From assembly GCF_000835495.1 (NCBI RefSeq), contig NW_015622541.1, positions 6,696,001-6,760,000 on the forward strand: a DNA stretch of 64,000 nucleotides, read 5' to 3'. Shown here in pieces: positions 29,209 to 39,044 of this stretch. The notes under the pieces were generated by a model that saw only the letters and a list, made by a program, of their open reading frames with translations, had not been told where the DNA came from and ran no database searches. How positions within the stretch are numbered: position 1 is the stretch's first letter; each line of letters opens with the position of its first letter. Source of the stretch: Cladophialophora immunda. Lineage: Eukaryota > Ascomycota > Eurotiomycetes > Chaetothyriales > Herpotrichiellaceae. The position numbers and the translations under genes are program-made.

Positions 29209-32200
29209 TTACCGAGTCCTTTTAGTTCTCTTCTTCACTCCTGTGGACCTCTTCTTGACACCCTTTTTTGTGCTGGTAGTCTTCTTTCCGGTCGTCTTCT
29301 TGCTGACAGTCCGCTTTCCCTTGGTCTTCTTGCTGGTAGTCTTTTTCTTTCCCTTGGTCGTTCTCCTAGTTCCCTTTTTCTTTTTCGCCACCGCGCTCTT
29401 TCGCCGTTGAAGGAGTGCCTTGAGCCTCTCCGCCGTCATCTTGGTATCTGGATGACTGACCCCCTGTACTCTCTGCCTGATTTCTAGAACTTGACGGAAT
29501 AGCTGTTCTGGCTCCTGATACTTGTTTTGATCTTGAATGATCTCTGCAAGTTCCTCGAGATTGTCCAGAGTCTCTAGAGCCTCAGGCCCTAGAGTCCTCT
29601 GTCTAGCCTTTAGCGTTGATCGACACATAGTCTCCGCCTCTTGACGCTTCCCCTGCTCCATTAGGGCTGAGATGAGGCAGTCCATAGTCTCGAGAGTCTC
29701 CGGGTGTCCAGGCCCTTGTATTTTCTCTCTTCCATCGAGGACTCGACGATATATCCTCTCTGCATCCAGACATCTATTTTGTTCGTAAAGAATTTCTGCA
29801 AGTCCCTCGAGAGCGTCCAGAGTGTCTGGATGATCAGGGCCGAGGGTCGTCTGCGTCGTCTTCAGCAACGATCGACACAGGGTCTCCGCCTCTTGGAGCT
29901 TTCCTTGCTCCACAAGGGCTGAGATGAGGCAGTCCATAACCGCTAGAGTATCGGGATGCCCAGATCCTTGTATTATCTCTCTCTCTTCGAGAACTCGGCG
30001 ATATATTCTCTCTGCTTCCAGATACCTATTTTGATCACCAAGAATCTCTCCAAGACTCTGGAGATTCTCCAAGGCATCCAGATGTTTAGGCCCGAGAGAC
30101 TTCTGTCTGGCGTTTAGCGTCGATCGACACATAGTTTCCGCCTCTCGGAACTTTTCCTGGTCCAGAAGTACTGAGACGAGGCTATCCATAGTCGCCAAAG
30201 TGTCTGGATGCTCAGCTCCCAGGAGGTTTCTTTCATGTAGAACTTGACGGTATATGTTTTCTGCTGCTTGATACCTGTGTTGATTTTCAAGCACCGATGC
30301 TAGATTTTCAAGAGTCATTAGCCTGTCTGGGTGTTCACCCATTCTGTCCAAGAGGAGGCGATAGTTTTTCTCGGCTTCCTGATATTTCTCTTGTTCGTCA
30401 AGTACCGCTGCGAGGCTCTCAAGGGTTTCTAAGACTTCTTGGTCCCTGATACCCTGAATATACTCTCTATCAGCTAGTGCCTGGCGGAAAAGCTTCTCGG
30501 CCTCCTGGTATTTTGCTTGGTCGGCGAGTACCGATGCCAGACAGGTAAGAGTGTCCAAGGTGTCCAGATTCTTAGTGCCTAGGGTCTGTTGTCGTCCTTC
30601 GAGTGCTCGTCGATACATCCTTTCGGCATCCGCATATTTCTCTTGGTCGTCAAGTACCGATGCTAGACTGTGCAGGGTCTCCAAGGTATCAGGGTGTCTG
30701 ACACCTTGGCTCTTCTCTCTTTCGTCTAGTGCCCGGCGATAGGTTTTCTCTGCATCCGGATACTTCTCTTGGTCGGCAAGCACTGATGCTAAACATGTAA
30801 GAGTGTGCAATGTATCCCGATGCTTGATTCCCAGGGTACATTCTCTTCCTTCGAGTGCTCGTCGATATCTCTTCTCGGCATATTCGTATTTTTTCTCCTC
30901 TTGGAGCACCACCGCTAGATCATGGATAGTTGCCAGAGTACTTGGATGATCTGTTCTCAATACTCTTTTCTTGGCATCGAGCGCTCGGCGATACATCTGT
31001 TCTGCGTCTTCATACTTCTCCTGATCATGAAGCACCGATGCCAAATCATCAACGGCCGATATAGTGTTCAGGTGCATATCTCCCAGTATAGCCTCACTTC
31101 CTCCTAGTACCAATCGGTATATCCTTTCTGCTTCGCGATAATTGCCTTGATCATGAAGCAGACTTCCTGAGTGCTGAAGTGTCATCAAAATATTCACGTG
31201 TTCATTCTCTGACATGCTCTTTTCTTTCTGCGCTCGTTGATAGGTACTCTCCGCTTCGCTATACCTGCGCTGGTATAAAAGTCTCAAGATTGAATCACTG
31301 ACTCGGGGTGAATTCAAGTTCAGAGCTTTCATCTGTGTAAGTGGCACATCATTCCCAATGGAAGATGGACTTGAAGGCCTGCTTCCCGAAACAACCATTA
31401 AAAGAGCTTTGGCATATGCTGCTGCGGTTGCCGCCGCGTAGACCTGCCACTCTTTGTTCTTGTGTGAATCTGCATAGTCACAGATTCCTCGGATGACGAC
31501 GCAAGGGAATGCGGCGAGCAGTCCGGCCGCTTCCATTTCGAAACATAGGACGTCTGCCTCGCGTCCCCAACGATCCCTAGTTTTAGCATCTCTCATCACC
31601 TTGTTCGCAGATGCAATAGTTCCATAGTGAATAACAGGTCCAGTCCCACTCCGATAGGATCGTGAGACCAACTGACTCATATCACACCGGTCGCACGTCT
31701 TTTCGTCCTTACGATGTTTATACTCCGCCTTGAATAAATGGTCGTTTCCCGCTCCTCGATATGGGTATTTCGGTTTGCGTGATGCGTCACTCACAGAGAG
31801 ATATTGAACCAATTGATGATCGACATGATCGTGTTGTGCTTTGAGGAAATTTATTGCCGTGAGTAGCTTTCTGGGAGGTGCGTTCACTGCGCCTGTGTGC
31901 TCGAATTCACCATCGTTGATCAGCCGCCCATAGTCATATTGGATGACACCATTATTGCGCTTGCCGGGAACACTGACAACGACATCGCCAAGTCTGATGT
32001 CGTGGTCATCGCTAGGAGCACCTCCTCCGACCCCTACCAACAAACAGAACTTGATCGAAGTGAAGGTACACTGCATAAGCATCGCGGCGGCCGCGGCGTG
32101 GTTGGTTCCCACTTGTCCAATAGGCAAACACGCAATCACAACGTTGTGCTCACCAATCCTTCCTAGTTGGTAAGAATTGTCGTCATTTTCTGGTAGCGGC

Positions 32201-32313
32201 GGTGTAGCATGTTTTTCATCCAGCATGTCCAGTACTGCCCCCGCCTCTACGGCCAAGGCACATACACATCCTGCCGTGTAATCATTTCGGTCCAGCACAG
32301 GATATCTGGTCAT
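29209..32313 (-). CDS. Nucleoside phosphorylase-TPR protein with lysine-rich tail
   Basis: A single-exon gene for 1034 residues starting MTRYPVLDRNDYTAGCVCAL at 32313. Residues about 1-310 form a PNP_UDP_1 domain (VCALAVEAGAVLDMLDEKHA; CLLVGVGGGAPSDDHDIRLG; VLCFEMEAAGLLAAFPCVVI; GICDYADSHK). About 345-970 holds fifteen kinesin-light-chain-type TPR units of 42 residues. The last 60 residues are almost all Lys, Arg, Thr and Ser. In fungi this phosphorylase domain is typically the effector end of NLR-like proteins, with NB-ARC or NACHT between it and the repeats; here that ATPase is missing and the two parts are joined by a linker of about 35 residues. Role in non-self recognition or stress is inferred from the family. 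The basic tail suggests nucleic-acid or chromatin contact, or nuclear import. Confidence 0.88.
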   Translation of the reverse strand: MTRYPVLDRNDYTAGCVCALAVEAGAVLDMLDEKHATPPLPENDDNSYQLGRIGEHNVVIACLPIGQVGTNHAAAAAMLMQCTFTSIKFCLLVGVGGGAPSDDHDIRLGDVVVSVPGKRNNGVIQYDYGRLINDGEFEHTGAVNAPPRKLLTAINFLKAQHDHVDHQLVQYLSVSDASRKPKYPYRGAGNDHLFKAEYKHRKDEKTCDRCDMSQLVSRSYRSGTGPVIHYGTIASANKVMRDAKTRDRWGREADVLCFEMEAAGLLAAFPCVVIRGICDYADSHKNKEWQVYAAATAAAYAKALLMVVSGSRPSSPSSIGNDVPLTQMKALNLNSPRVSDSILRLLYQRRYSEAESTYQRAQKEKSMSENEHVNILMTLQHSGSLLHDQGNYREAERIYRLVLGGSEAILGDMHLNTISAVDDLASVLHDQEKYEDAEQMYRRALDAKKRVLRTDHPSTLATIHDLAVVLQEEKKYEYAEKRYRRALEGRECTLGIKHRDTLHTLTCLASVLADQEKYPDAEKTYRRALDEREKSQGVRHPDTLETLHSLASVLDDQEKYADAERMYRRALEGRQQTLGTKNLDTLDTLTCLASVLADQAKYQEAEKLFRQALADREYIQGIRDQEVLETLESLAAVLDEQEKYQEAEKNYRLLLDRMGEHPDRLMTLENLASVLENQHRYQAAENIYRQVLHERNLLGAEHPDTLATMDSLVSVLLDQEKFREAETMCRSTLNARQKSLGPKHLDALENLQSLGEILGDQNRYLEAERIYRRVLEEREIIQGSGHPDTLAVMDCLISALVEQGKLQEAETLCRSLLKTTQTTLGPDHPDTLDALEGLAEILYEQNRCLDAERIYRRVLDGREKIQGPGHPETLETMDCLISALMEQGKRQEAETMCRSTLKARQRTLGPEALETLDNLEELAEIIQDQNKYQEPEQLFRQVLEIRQRVQGVSHPDTKMTAERLKALLQRRKSAVAKKKKGTRRTTKGKKKTTSKKTKGKRTVSKKTTGKKTTSTKKGVKKRSTGVKKRTKRTR
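29410..31300 (-). repeat. 126-bp TPR-coding tandem repeat array (15 units)
   Basis: Fifteen units of 42 codons, each with a QEAExxYRxxL core (REAERIYRLV, EDAEQMYRRA, PDAEKTYRRA, ADAERMYRRA and so on). Units 10-14 alternate between EAETMCRST and EAERIYRRV types, giving an 84-residue super-repeat that points to recent duplication. Confidence 0.85.
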
Positions 32314-35270
32314 TGTGAAGATGTTGAGAAAGAATTTGTTCTTCACTTTGCAATCAGGAGGATTGGATGCTCAAGGGAAAAACGGTCGCGATCACGAACA
32401 ATAAAGCAGGGAATGTCTTTGGACGAGTATCATGGAAGTTGCATACAGGATGGGATGTCAACCTTATGTAGACCAGCTCAGTATACATCGACTCATCGCA
32501 AACGCTTACATCTTTGAAAAACGCCTTGTGTGCGCCTTACTCGCTGTGTTGTCAAGAAGCACATTGCTATTGGTATCATTGGGACCCAAGTGTATGAGGC
32601 TACGCGTCACCCTGAGACTACATATGCAAAGTTCTTAATATGGTCACCCCATGGACCCATACGCCGATGTAAATTTACGTCAAAAGCGGAATGAGAAGCG
32701 ACTTCCCTTCTTAGTCGTATCAATTTACAGGACAGAAGCGGCCGGTAAAGGGCCAAGGAGTGCTTCAGCCCAATGTTTTCACCACACCGGTTAGTCTTGG
32801 ACTGATCAGGCTAGCGAATTTCTTCTTCGGCAGCGAGAGCAACAATAACCCCCGCTGTTTTCGGTATGGTCCATGAATTGGTCGGCTGTTGATCAGAACG
32901 AGATCAACCGGGGGGCACAGACGTGGTGACTCGACACCACACCCGCTCGATCCGGCACCGGTCGTGGGGGCCGAAGGCTCTGACTGCTTGGCCTGAATGG
33001 TGTGTCGCCAACCTTACTCGCCCATTGGGCACCGGTGATAACGACCACTTGTATGATTAGCCCGCCATGCCTACCTCTGAGGCTCCGAATGCGAAGGAAT
33101 CCTCTCGCTATGTCCCAAACATTGTCTCCCTCCCTCTCTCAGCTTTCTCTTGACTGCTCCCAAAACACAATCGACACTAGAGCAATGACTTACCCGGTGC
33201 AGAGGACGGTCTGCTGTAAACCTACAGCTTCGGCCTACCGATCGAGATCTTCGAACCAATGGATCCGACAGCGTCGACAAGCCCTTGGCCTCTTCTCTCC
33301 CGTTCGTCCTTCCATGCCGTCGGTGCCCTTCCTATCGAAGCAAATGTTACATTCCTTCAGTGGGTAAACAGCCATGCTAATCATTTGTCGTTTCTTCCTC
33401 TCCCTTACGCCTCACCTTGGACTACAGACAGTGACAATAACTACATACATACTGTAAGTGGAGTTGCCAGGCCGTTAGGCTACGTGACTTCTCCTTGGAG
33501 ACCACATAGTGATGATGTGGTTTCAGACCATAAGTCTATGATGTATGGAGTGTATCTGTCTCCTGATCAGTCCTTCACCTCCCTGGGGCTGGAGTCGATG
33601 TTGAAGGCAACCTGCCATGGTGCTGCATATTGCGTTCCCACCTGAACGGGCTGTTAGGCGAGCCTCCTCAGAGCCGCCTGATATTCGATCCAATGGCAAA
33701 TATGCCTCACCCCAGAGTCTGCGGACGAGTGAACCAGTGGAACAGTGCAGATGTACGGCCTTCGGGCTCTCCGCAACTTGTTCGCGGCGTGGAAGTCGAG
33801 GAACGAATCGACCTAGGCAAGGGTGATGGGCTGTGGAGTGCTCGCCGAGCCCGAATTCTGCCTTGGTAGAAGGCTGGTGGGCTCGTGGGATTGCGAGGTG
33901 CAGACGTAGCGCGTCGTGCTGAATCGTGGATTGGGAGAGAGCATAAACCCTTGCTCTCCAGGGACTCTTAGCCGATGTAGTTGTCCCAATTCGTGAGAAG
34001 AGGGAAGGAATAATCAAAAAACGTATCCAAAGACCGCGATGGCGAAGGAGATGGTGTACGAAGTTCCTTTATGACATTGACAATCTAGCACTAGTAGCTA
34101 TGCAGCGGTTCGATTCCCTCGTACAGACTGCAAAATACGGATGGAGTAGAGGCTAGCTATCTCATACTCACGAGAGGGAGGAGGGACCATGCCAAAAGAA
34201 CCCCTTTCGATTTTGATCGGCCTTGAGCCCATATTGGCATGAACACCGTAAGGCTTTGATTCTGACCACATCTTCTTGAGTTCTTGACTGACGCAGGTTT
34301 CTTTTCAAGATGGCTTGGGTCCACGTATGTGTTCATTGACACCGTGACCGTAATTCTGCTGACCAGGTGGGATCTGTTTGCGACACTTGACTGTCATGTA
34401 TGGCTCTGGCCTCAAGCGCAGTGCGAAATCACTTGGACAGCCACTTTGCCGTTGTCCATCTCTTTGAGCCGCAGCACGTCGGCGGCGTCGAACAGTCTCT
34501 CGAGCGCGCCCCCCCCCCCCTTCCCCCGGGCCCCGGCATTTGGATATTGCTTCTTTCAGGGAGTTGTCGTACGAGTCGAACACCACGCGCGAGTACCAGT
34601 GCTCCTCGAGGGTGATGAGTGGCGGAGTCATGACGAAGAAGAATGACAGTGACAGTGGCGGCTTGCTTGGTATGACAGGTGAAAGACTTAAGTAATTGAC
34701 GGAGATGGAGAGGACACAGTGCTTGTCTGACTTTTAAAACGGAAAGGTCGAGGACTGAGCTCGGCGAGACCTCGATACTTGAGGCTGTCACATGGACGAC
34801 CCGGTGTCTTTGCTAGATGGCGGACTTGTACTTGTACTTGTACTACTCCATCCCGAGACTTCACGCCTCCATTACTCGGTGCGTTTGATTCAGCGCTCCG
34901 CATTCACGACATGCTTAACAGTCGGCATTGTCAGGAGCCGAAGAGGTTGTTGCTTCAGCTATCGGCATTTCCTAATACGGTCGGCTCACCATTAGTTTGT
35001 CCTGGGTAGCGGCTCGATGGCCTTGCTCGGCTTTGTCGGATGATAACGACAGACTTTTGAAACGAACAAGATGTGCTGCGAAGAATACAGCTTTGGTAGT
35101 AGGCTGATGGTTCTGCGTTGCTGGCCATATCTGGCGGTGGCAGCTTATATCCCCCCAAACCACCAAACTCACTCGCCCGTCGGACCTTTAGCACCGAGTC
35201 ACCTCCTATACACTACATCCCAATATCTTTGCGAGGAGTACTTCGCTTTGAACATTCTCAAAACCCAACC
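32314..35270. other. Large intergenic region; possible gene relic near 33.2-33.6 kb
   Basis: About 3 kb. A frame at about 33222-33645 reads well (GLPIEIFEPMDPTASTSPWP, then FHAVGALPIEANVTFLQWV, ending YCVPT) and is preceded by an AG acceptor-like CCTACAG, but I could not find an upstream exon or a family, so I do not call a gene. A run of twelve C lies at about 34509-34520. A three-copy cttgta repeat lies at about 34826-34843. The rest shows nothing. Confidence 0.45.
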
Positions 35271-36280
35271 ATGGGACCTCCCACCGCCATCGTCACCGGT
35301 GGCTTGTCCGGCATAGGAAACGCCCTAGTCCGACACCTCGTCTCGCTGAACTGGCGCGTCGTCGTCGCCGACATCAACCCCCCAAGGAGTCCCTGCCGGA
35401 GACGTTATTCGTCAAGACGGACATCTCCTCCTGGCAGGACCAGGCCGACCTGTTCAAGCAAGCGTATGCGTGGAGCGGGCGGCTGGATTTGTGGCGCTCA
35501 ACGCGGGTGTCGACCATGGAGACGACGTGCTTGAGAATCTCTCGGGCGATGTGGACAGGCCGCCGTCGAAGCCGGATACGCGGCCGTTTGAGGTGAATGT
35601 TACTGGGGCGTAAGTTTCCCTACCTCCCTTTCTTTTTTTGAGAATACAGTCCGTCCCTCTCTTCCGTCTTTTCCCCTGGCTGACTCTGACTCTGACTCTG
35701 ATCTCTGACTCTGATCTCTGACTCTTTGCGTGGCAGCTTCTACGGCATCAAACTCGCTGCGCATTACATGACAGTGCCGAGCACCCACGCCGGCACACCT
35801 AAATCGGGTGGCAAAATCATCATCACCGCCTCCGGGGGCGGCATCTTCCCCATCCCCATCCTCGCGCAGCACACGGCCAGCAAGCATCCGCTGATCGGGC
35901 TCGTGTGAGCGCTCGCCCGCAACGGCGCCGCCACCACGGCCAACGTCCATATCAACACCGTGTGCCCTGCTATCGTCGACACTCCGGGCCTCCCGCCCGG
36001 TTTGGCGAGTAAACTCGGCCCAGACCAGCTCACGCCCACGAGCACCGTCATTCGGTGTTTCGACACGCTGGTCAATTTCGCCCGTGTCGATGCTGTCGAC
36101 TACAACAATGACGATTGGGTCACGCGCGGCAAGGAGGGAGAGACAGTCGAGGCGAATGGAGAGGAATTCATCTGGCATCATCCGCTGCAGCCGCAGGAGG
36201 GGAAGTTTAGTCGCGAGGCGGGTGTGTTGGTGGCGGCGCAGGCGTATAAGCAGAAGAGCGCTGAGGGGGTTGCGATGTGA
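35271..36280 (+). pseudogene. Decayed short-chain dehydrogenase/reductase
   Basis: A former NAD(P)-dependent SDR of the 15-hydroxyprostaglandin dehydrogenase-like type. The ATG at 35271 opens MGPPTAIVTGGLSGIGNALV, a good TGxxxGxG motif. Reading frame is then lost twice, each time by one missing base: near 35378-35384 (after ADINPP) and near 35485-35490 (inside LDFVALNAG). The intron 35610-35736 still has GTAAGT and GCAG ends. Downstream, YGIKLAAHYM and IIITASGGGIFPIPI remain readable. The catalytic tyrosine of YxxxK is His (codon 35870-35872; QHTASKH), and an in-frame TGA at 35906 replaces what is probably a CGA codon (LV*ALARNG). The frame then continues to 36280. Four independent defects make a functional product very unlikely. 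Confidence 0.85.
35680..35726 (+). repeat. CTGACT/CTGATCT microsatellite in the SDR relic intron
   Basis: Repeats of tgactc and tgatctc type fill the 3' half of the intron, lengthening it to 127 bases against 47-75 for most others here. Confidence 0.7.
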
Positions 36281-37455
36281 GGTAGTAATATGGACACAAA
36301 GGGTCCGGGAGAAAGAACAGGGTCGCCGTGGTAGTGATGGTGATAATGTCTAATTGGTGCCTGGCTGCTTAGCAAAGCTTAGAACTAGCAAGGCTTAGAA
36401 CTACGAATAAGTCAGACGATTCTCGTCCATAGGTTATTGAGTGAAGCGAAGCAGTAAGGCGTTGCTCATACTCGTTGTAGCTGATAAAGGATAAATCCCA
36501 AAAAGCCGCGGATTTGATTGGCTGGGGCAACCTGGCTTCCCTGATTAGCTGGCTCATGCTGGAGTCAGGTGATCGCAGCATGAATTACTTCACGTGACTC
36601 TAACATAAATTCGTCCTGGTGCCCTTTGGCTCTCTTTGGCATCTAGTAGTGTTGTCTGTCTTGTGTCTAACACGGTCGATTGGTACTTACGAGGTACTTC
36701 TAGGTACCATGTACTCTGGAGCAGTACAGTAGGTATGGACTATGTACGAGGTATGCCATGCATGCGACAGTCTCGTCCTCCGTAGTAACCGGACACAGAT
36801 ACCATCTTCCCCTCTCTTTGAACGTGCGAACCATGTCCATTTCGCTAAAGATATCACTCGCTCCGTGCGCCACTCTGCACATGAGCGGTGGTGAACGGAG
36901 GAGGGTCGCCAACGGGGTCGCCAGTGGGGTCTCTAACGAGATCTCTCTAGCACCCCCCGACTGATTGTCCGTCTATATAATATTCTTTTGGACCGACCGG
37001 CCAGCCATAGTTTTTCATTCAACTTTTGCTACACGGTATATTTACTGTGTATATATATATATATAATACATGTCTTGATACTCACAATCGACCGGCCGGC
37101 CGGCTGATTCGACCTTGAGTGTTTTGCTTTTGCTTTTACTTTTGCTCGCTTCTCGCGGCTGGTTTCTTCCGGACAAGGCCTTCAAATACAAGTGGCTTTC
37201 CCAATCTGAGGCAGGCGAGACGGGTGAGTGTGACAAGACTTGGGGATCCCATGATGGATGGATGGCTCCATTCATATCCGCACTTGCCCGACTGCCCGAC
37301 TGCGTTGAGATACTGTTGTTGTTTTATCGACCACCCCCTCTTCTTCCTTTTTCACGACCGAGCTCGGTCCACAAACGAGTGTATGTGTGTGCTTTTTCCA
37401 TCGCAGTGCCACCGCAGTCAATTTCCCACATATGCGTCGCGGGGACGAGGCGTGT
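36281..37455. other. Intergenic region with simple repeats
   Basis: About 1.2 kb. It holds a TA dinucleotide run (about 37048-37064), a CCGGCCGG block (37091-37102) and a short direct repeat of agcttagaacta type (about 36375-36400). No gene is supported. Confidence 0.45.
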
Positions 37456-39044
37456 TTAAACGGCGTGAGACTCCCAGTGAATGTCCGTCTTCACAGTGAT
37501 ACCCTTTGACCCGGACTCATCACTGCCCTTGGTGCGGGTACTTCCCGGTCCCGTCGTGTAGGTGGTCAACTGAACCTCGTCGTCCCCAAAAGTAGGGTTG
37601 ACGATGCGGTCCCAGTCCCGTTTGACTTTGATCGGGATACCCTGGCTAGACTTTCCCATGGTGGACCCATTCATGTTCCCGCTGGAAAAGCCGCTCGTGG
37701 GTACTGATCGGGACTGCGAGCCGGCCGATTTCCAAAAGCGCCGTAGCAGCGGCGCGTAGCAGGGCATGCAGGCGCAGAGGATGCCGATGAAGGGTTCGCA
37801 GCACGACCAGATGAAGACGCTGGCCATGGACCAGGTCAGGTCGTCGTTGTGGATGAGCTGATGGATCGAGATGATGCGCACGATTGAGGCGATGCAGACA
37901 CTGTGTTTTATTGTTAGATTTTCTCGGGAAGAAAAAGCGCTAATTGCGGACTCTCTTACAAGCCTCCGAGTCCAAGGACGCCGCCAACCATGAACTTCTT
38001 CCTTGTGGACATGCGCAATCCTAGAACTGTAGCAAATATTTTTAGCATGTGAAACACCGCCAGTATTTAACAGGAGTGGGAGGATACTCACGAGGTCGAA
38101 TTGGGATGATCAAGATGCAAACATCGACAAGCATGGCCCAGATGCCGTTGGCGAAGAAGAATAACGGCACGTCAATACAGTGACCCTTAGCCCCGGGGGT
38201 GGTATACTGAGTCTGGTGGTTTTTGAAACGGGGTCAGCGTGTGTACAATTCCCCCTCCTTGTCGGTTTTTCTTTTGTTGTCACTCTGCCGAGAGAGTATG
38301 TGGAAAGGGACCGACTCACCCAGAAATACTCCAATGGCTGACAACCGGTATTGATGGTGACGACAATGACGACGAAATAGCTCCAGACCAAGAAGAGACC
38401 GAGATAGGTGGACCACCTCTGGCGAAAGAGACGCCAGTAGTACATGACGATGGATGCTTTGGTGAAGCTGACGGCGCCTGCGTAGATCATCACGTAGGAG
38501 AATAGAATCTGTTCGGGAGAATTAAAGACTGGTCAAAACTGGGAGAGTTCGAGTTCGCCCAAAGCATCAGAGGCGACAAGGGCAACATAGATTGTTAGAA
38601 AAATGGGATGGATAAATACCTGCCAAATGGTCGTAAAGTCTTCTCCCGACACGGCCCAAAGATGCTTGCCACCACCGTATGGAAGACCTGGTCATTTTTG
38701 TCAAATTTTCCAACATCGTGTGCTGGGGGAAAAGATTTCAAACTCACTGACGAGCGAGCAGACTGCTGTACCATGTGCCAGAAGCTGTTTTTTGTCGAGA
38801 ATTAGTCCATGTTGTTTTATCCTTGTTCCTCAATATCGGGGAAACTCACCAATGCTGGGAGGATCAAGTAGTCATCCCAGGAGAATTTTCCTTTCTCCCG
38901 CATCAACTGCGACGCAAAACGGAGCATGACGGCGAGGGTCCCGATGACCATCAGGCTGACAACTGCTCTGATAATGGCGCCATTCTTGGTTTCGGACAGG
39001 TCAATGCCCGGAGGTGCAGGTCCAAAAGCTCCGCTTGCAGACAT
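37456..39044 (-). CDS. Fungal rhodopsin-like (PTH11-type) integral membrane protein
   Basis: A seven-helix membrane protein of 373 residues from seven exons on the minus strand: 39044-38850, 38784-38748, 38687-38620, 38508-38320, 38212-38092, 38026-37960 and 37900-37456. Helix 1 is NGAIIRAVVSLMVIGTLAVM followed by LRFASQL and FSWDDYLILPALLLAHGTAV, the hallmark D-D-Y/W motif. Next come VSGEDFTTIWQILFSYVMIY, KASIVMYYWRLF, YLGLFLVWSYFVVIVVTINT with the GCQPLEYFW signature, and CIDVPLFFFANGIWAMLVDV. The tail is a cytosolic Ser/Thr/Lys-rich stretch of about 110 residues. The family includes PTH11-like receptors and many secondary-metabolite-linked membrane proteins. It has no CFEM domain. Ligand and partners are unknown. 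Confidence 0.87.

Noticed and set aside
29410..31300. Regular 126-bp repeats as a CRISPR-like or satellite array
   Set aside because: They encode an uninterrupted series of TPR units in one frame; there are no unique spacers.
34107..34117. B-box-like GGTTCGATTCC suggesting another tRNA
   Set aside because: The flanks do not pair as a T stem and no A box or acceptor stem lies upstream.
32314..35270. Transposon relic in the 3-kb gene-poor stretch
   Set aside because: I found no terminal repeats, transposase motifs or target-site duplications by eye.
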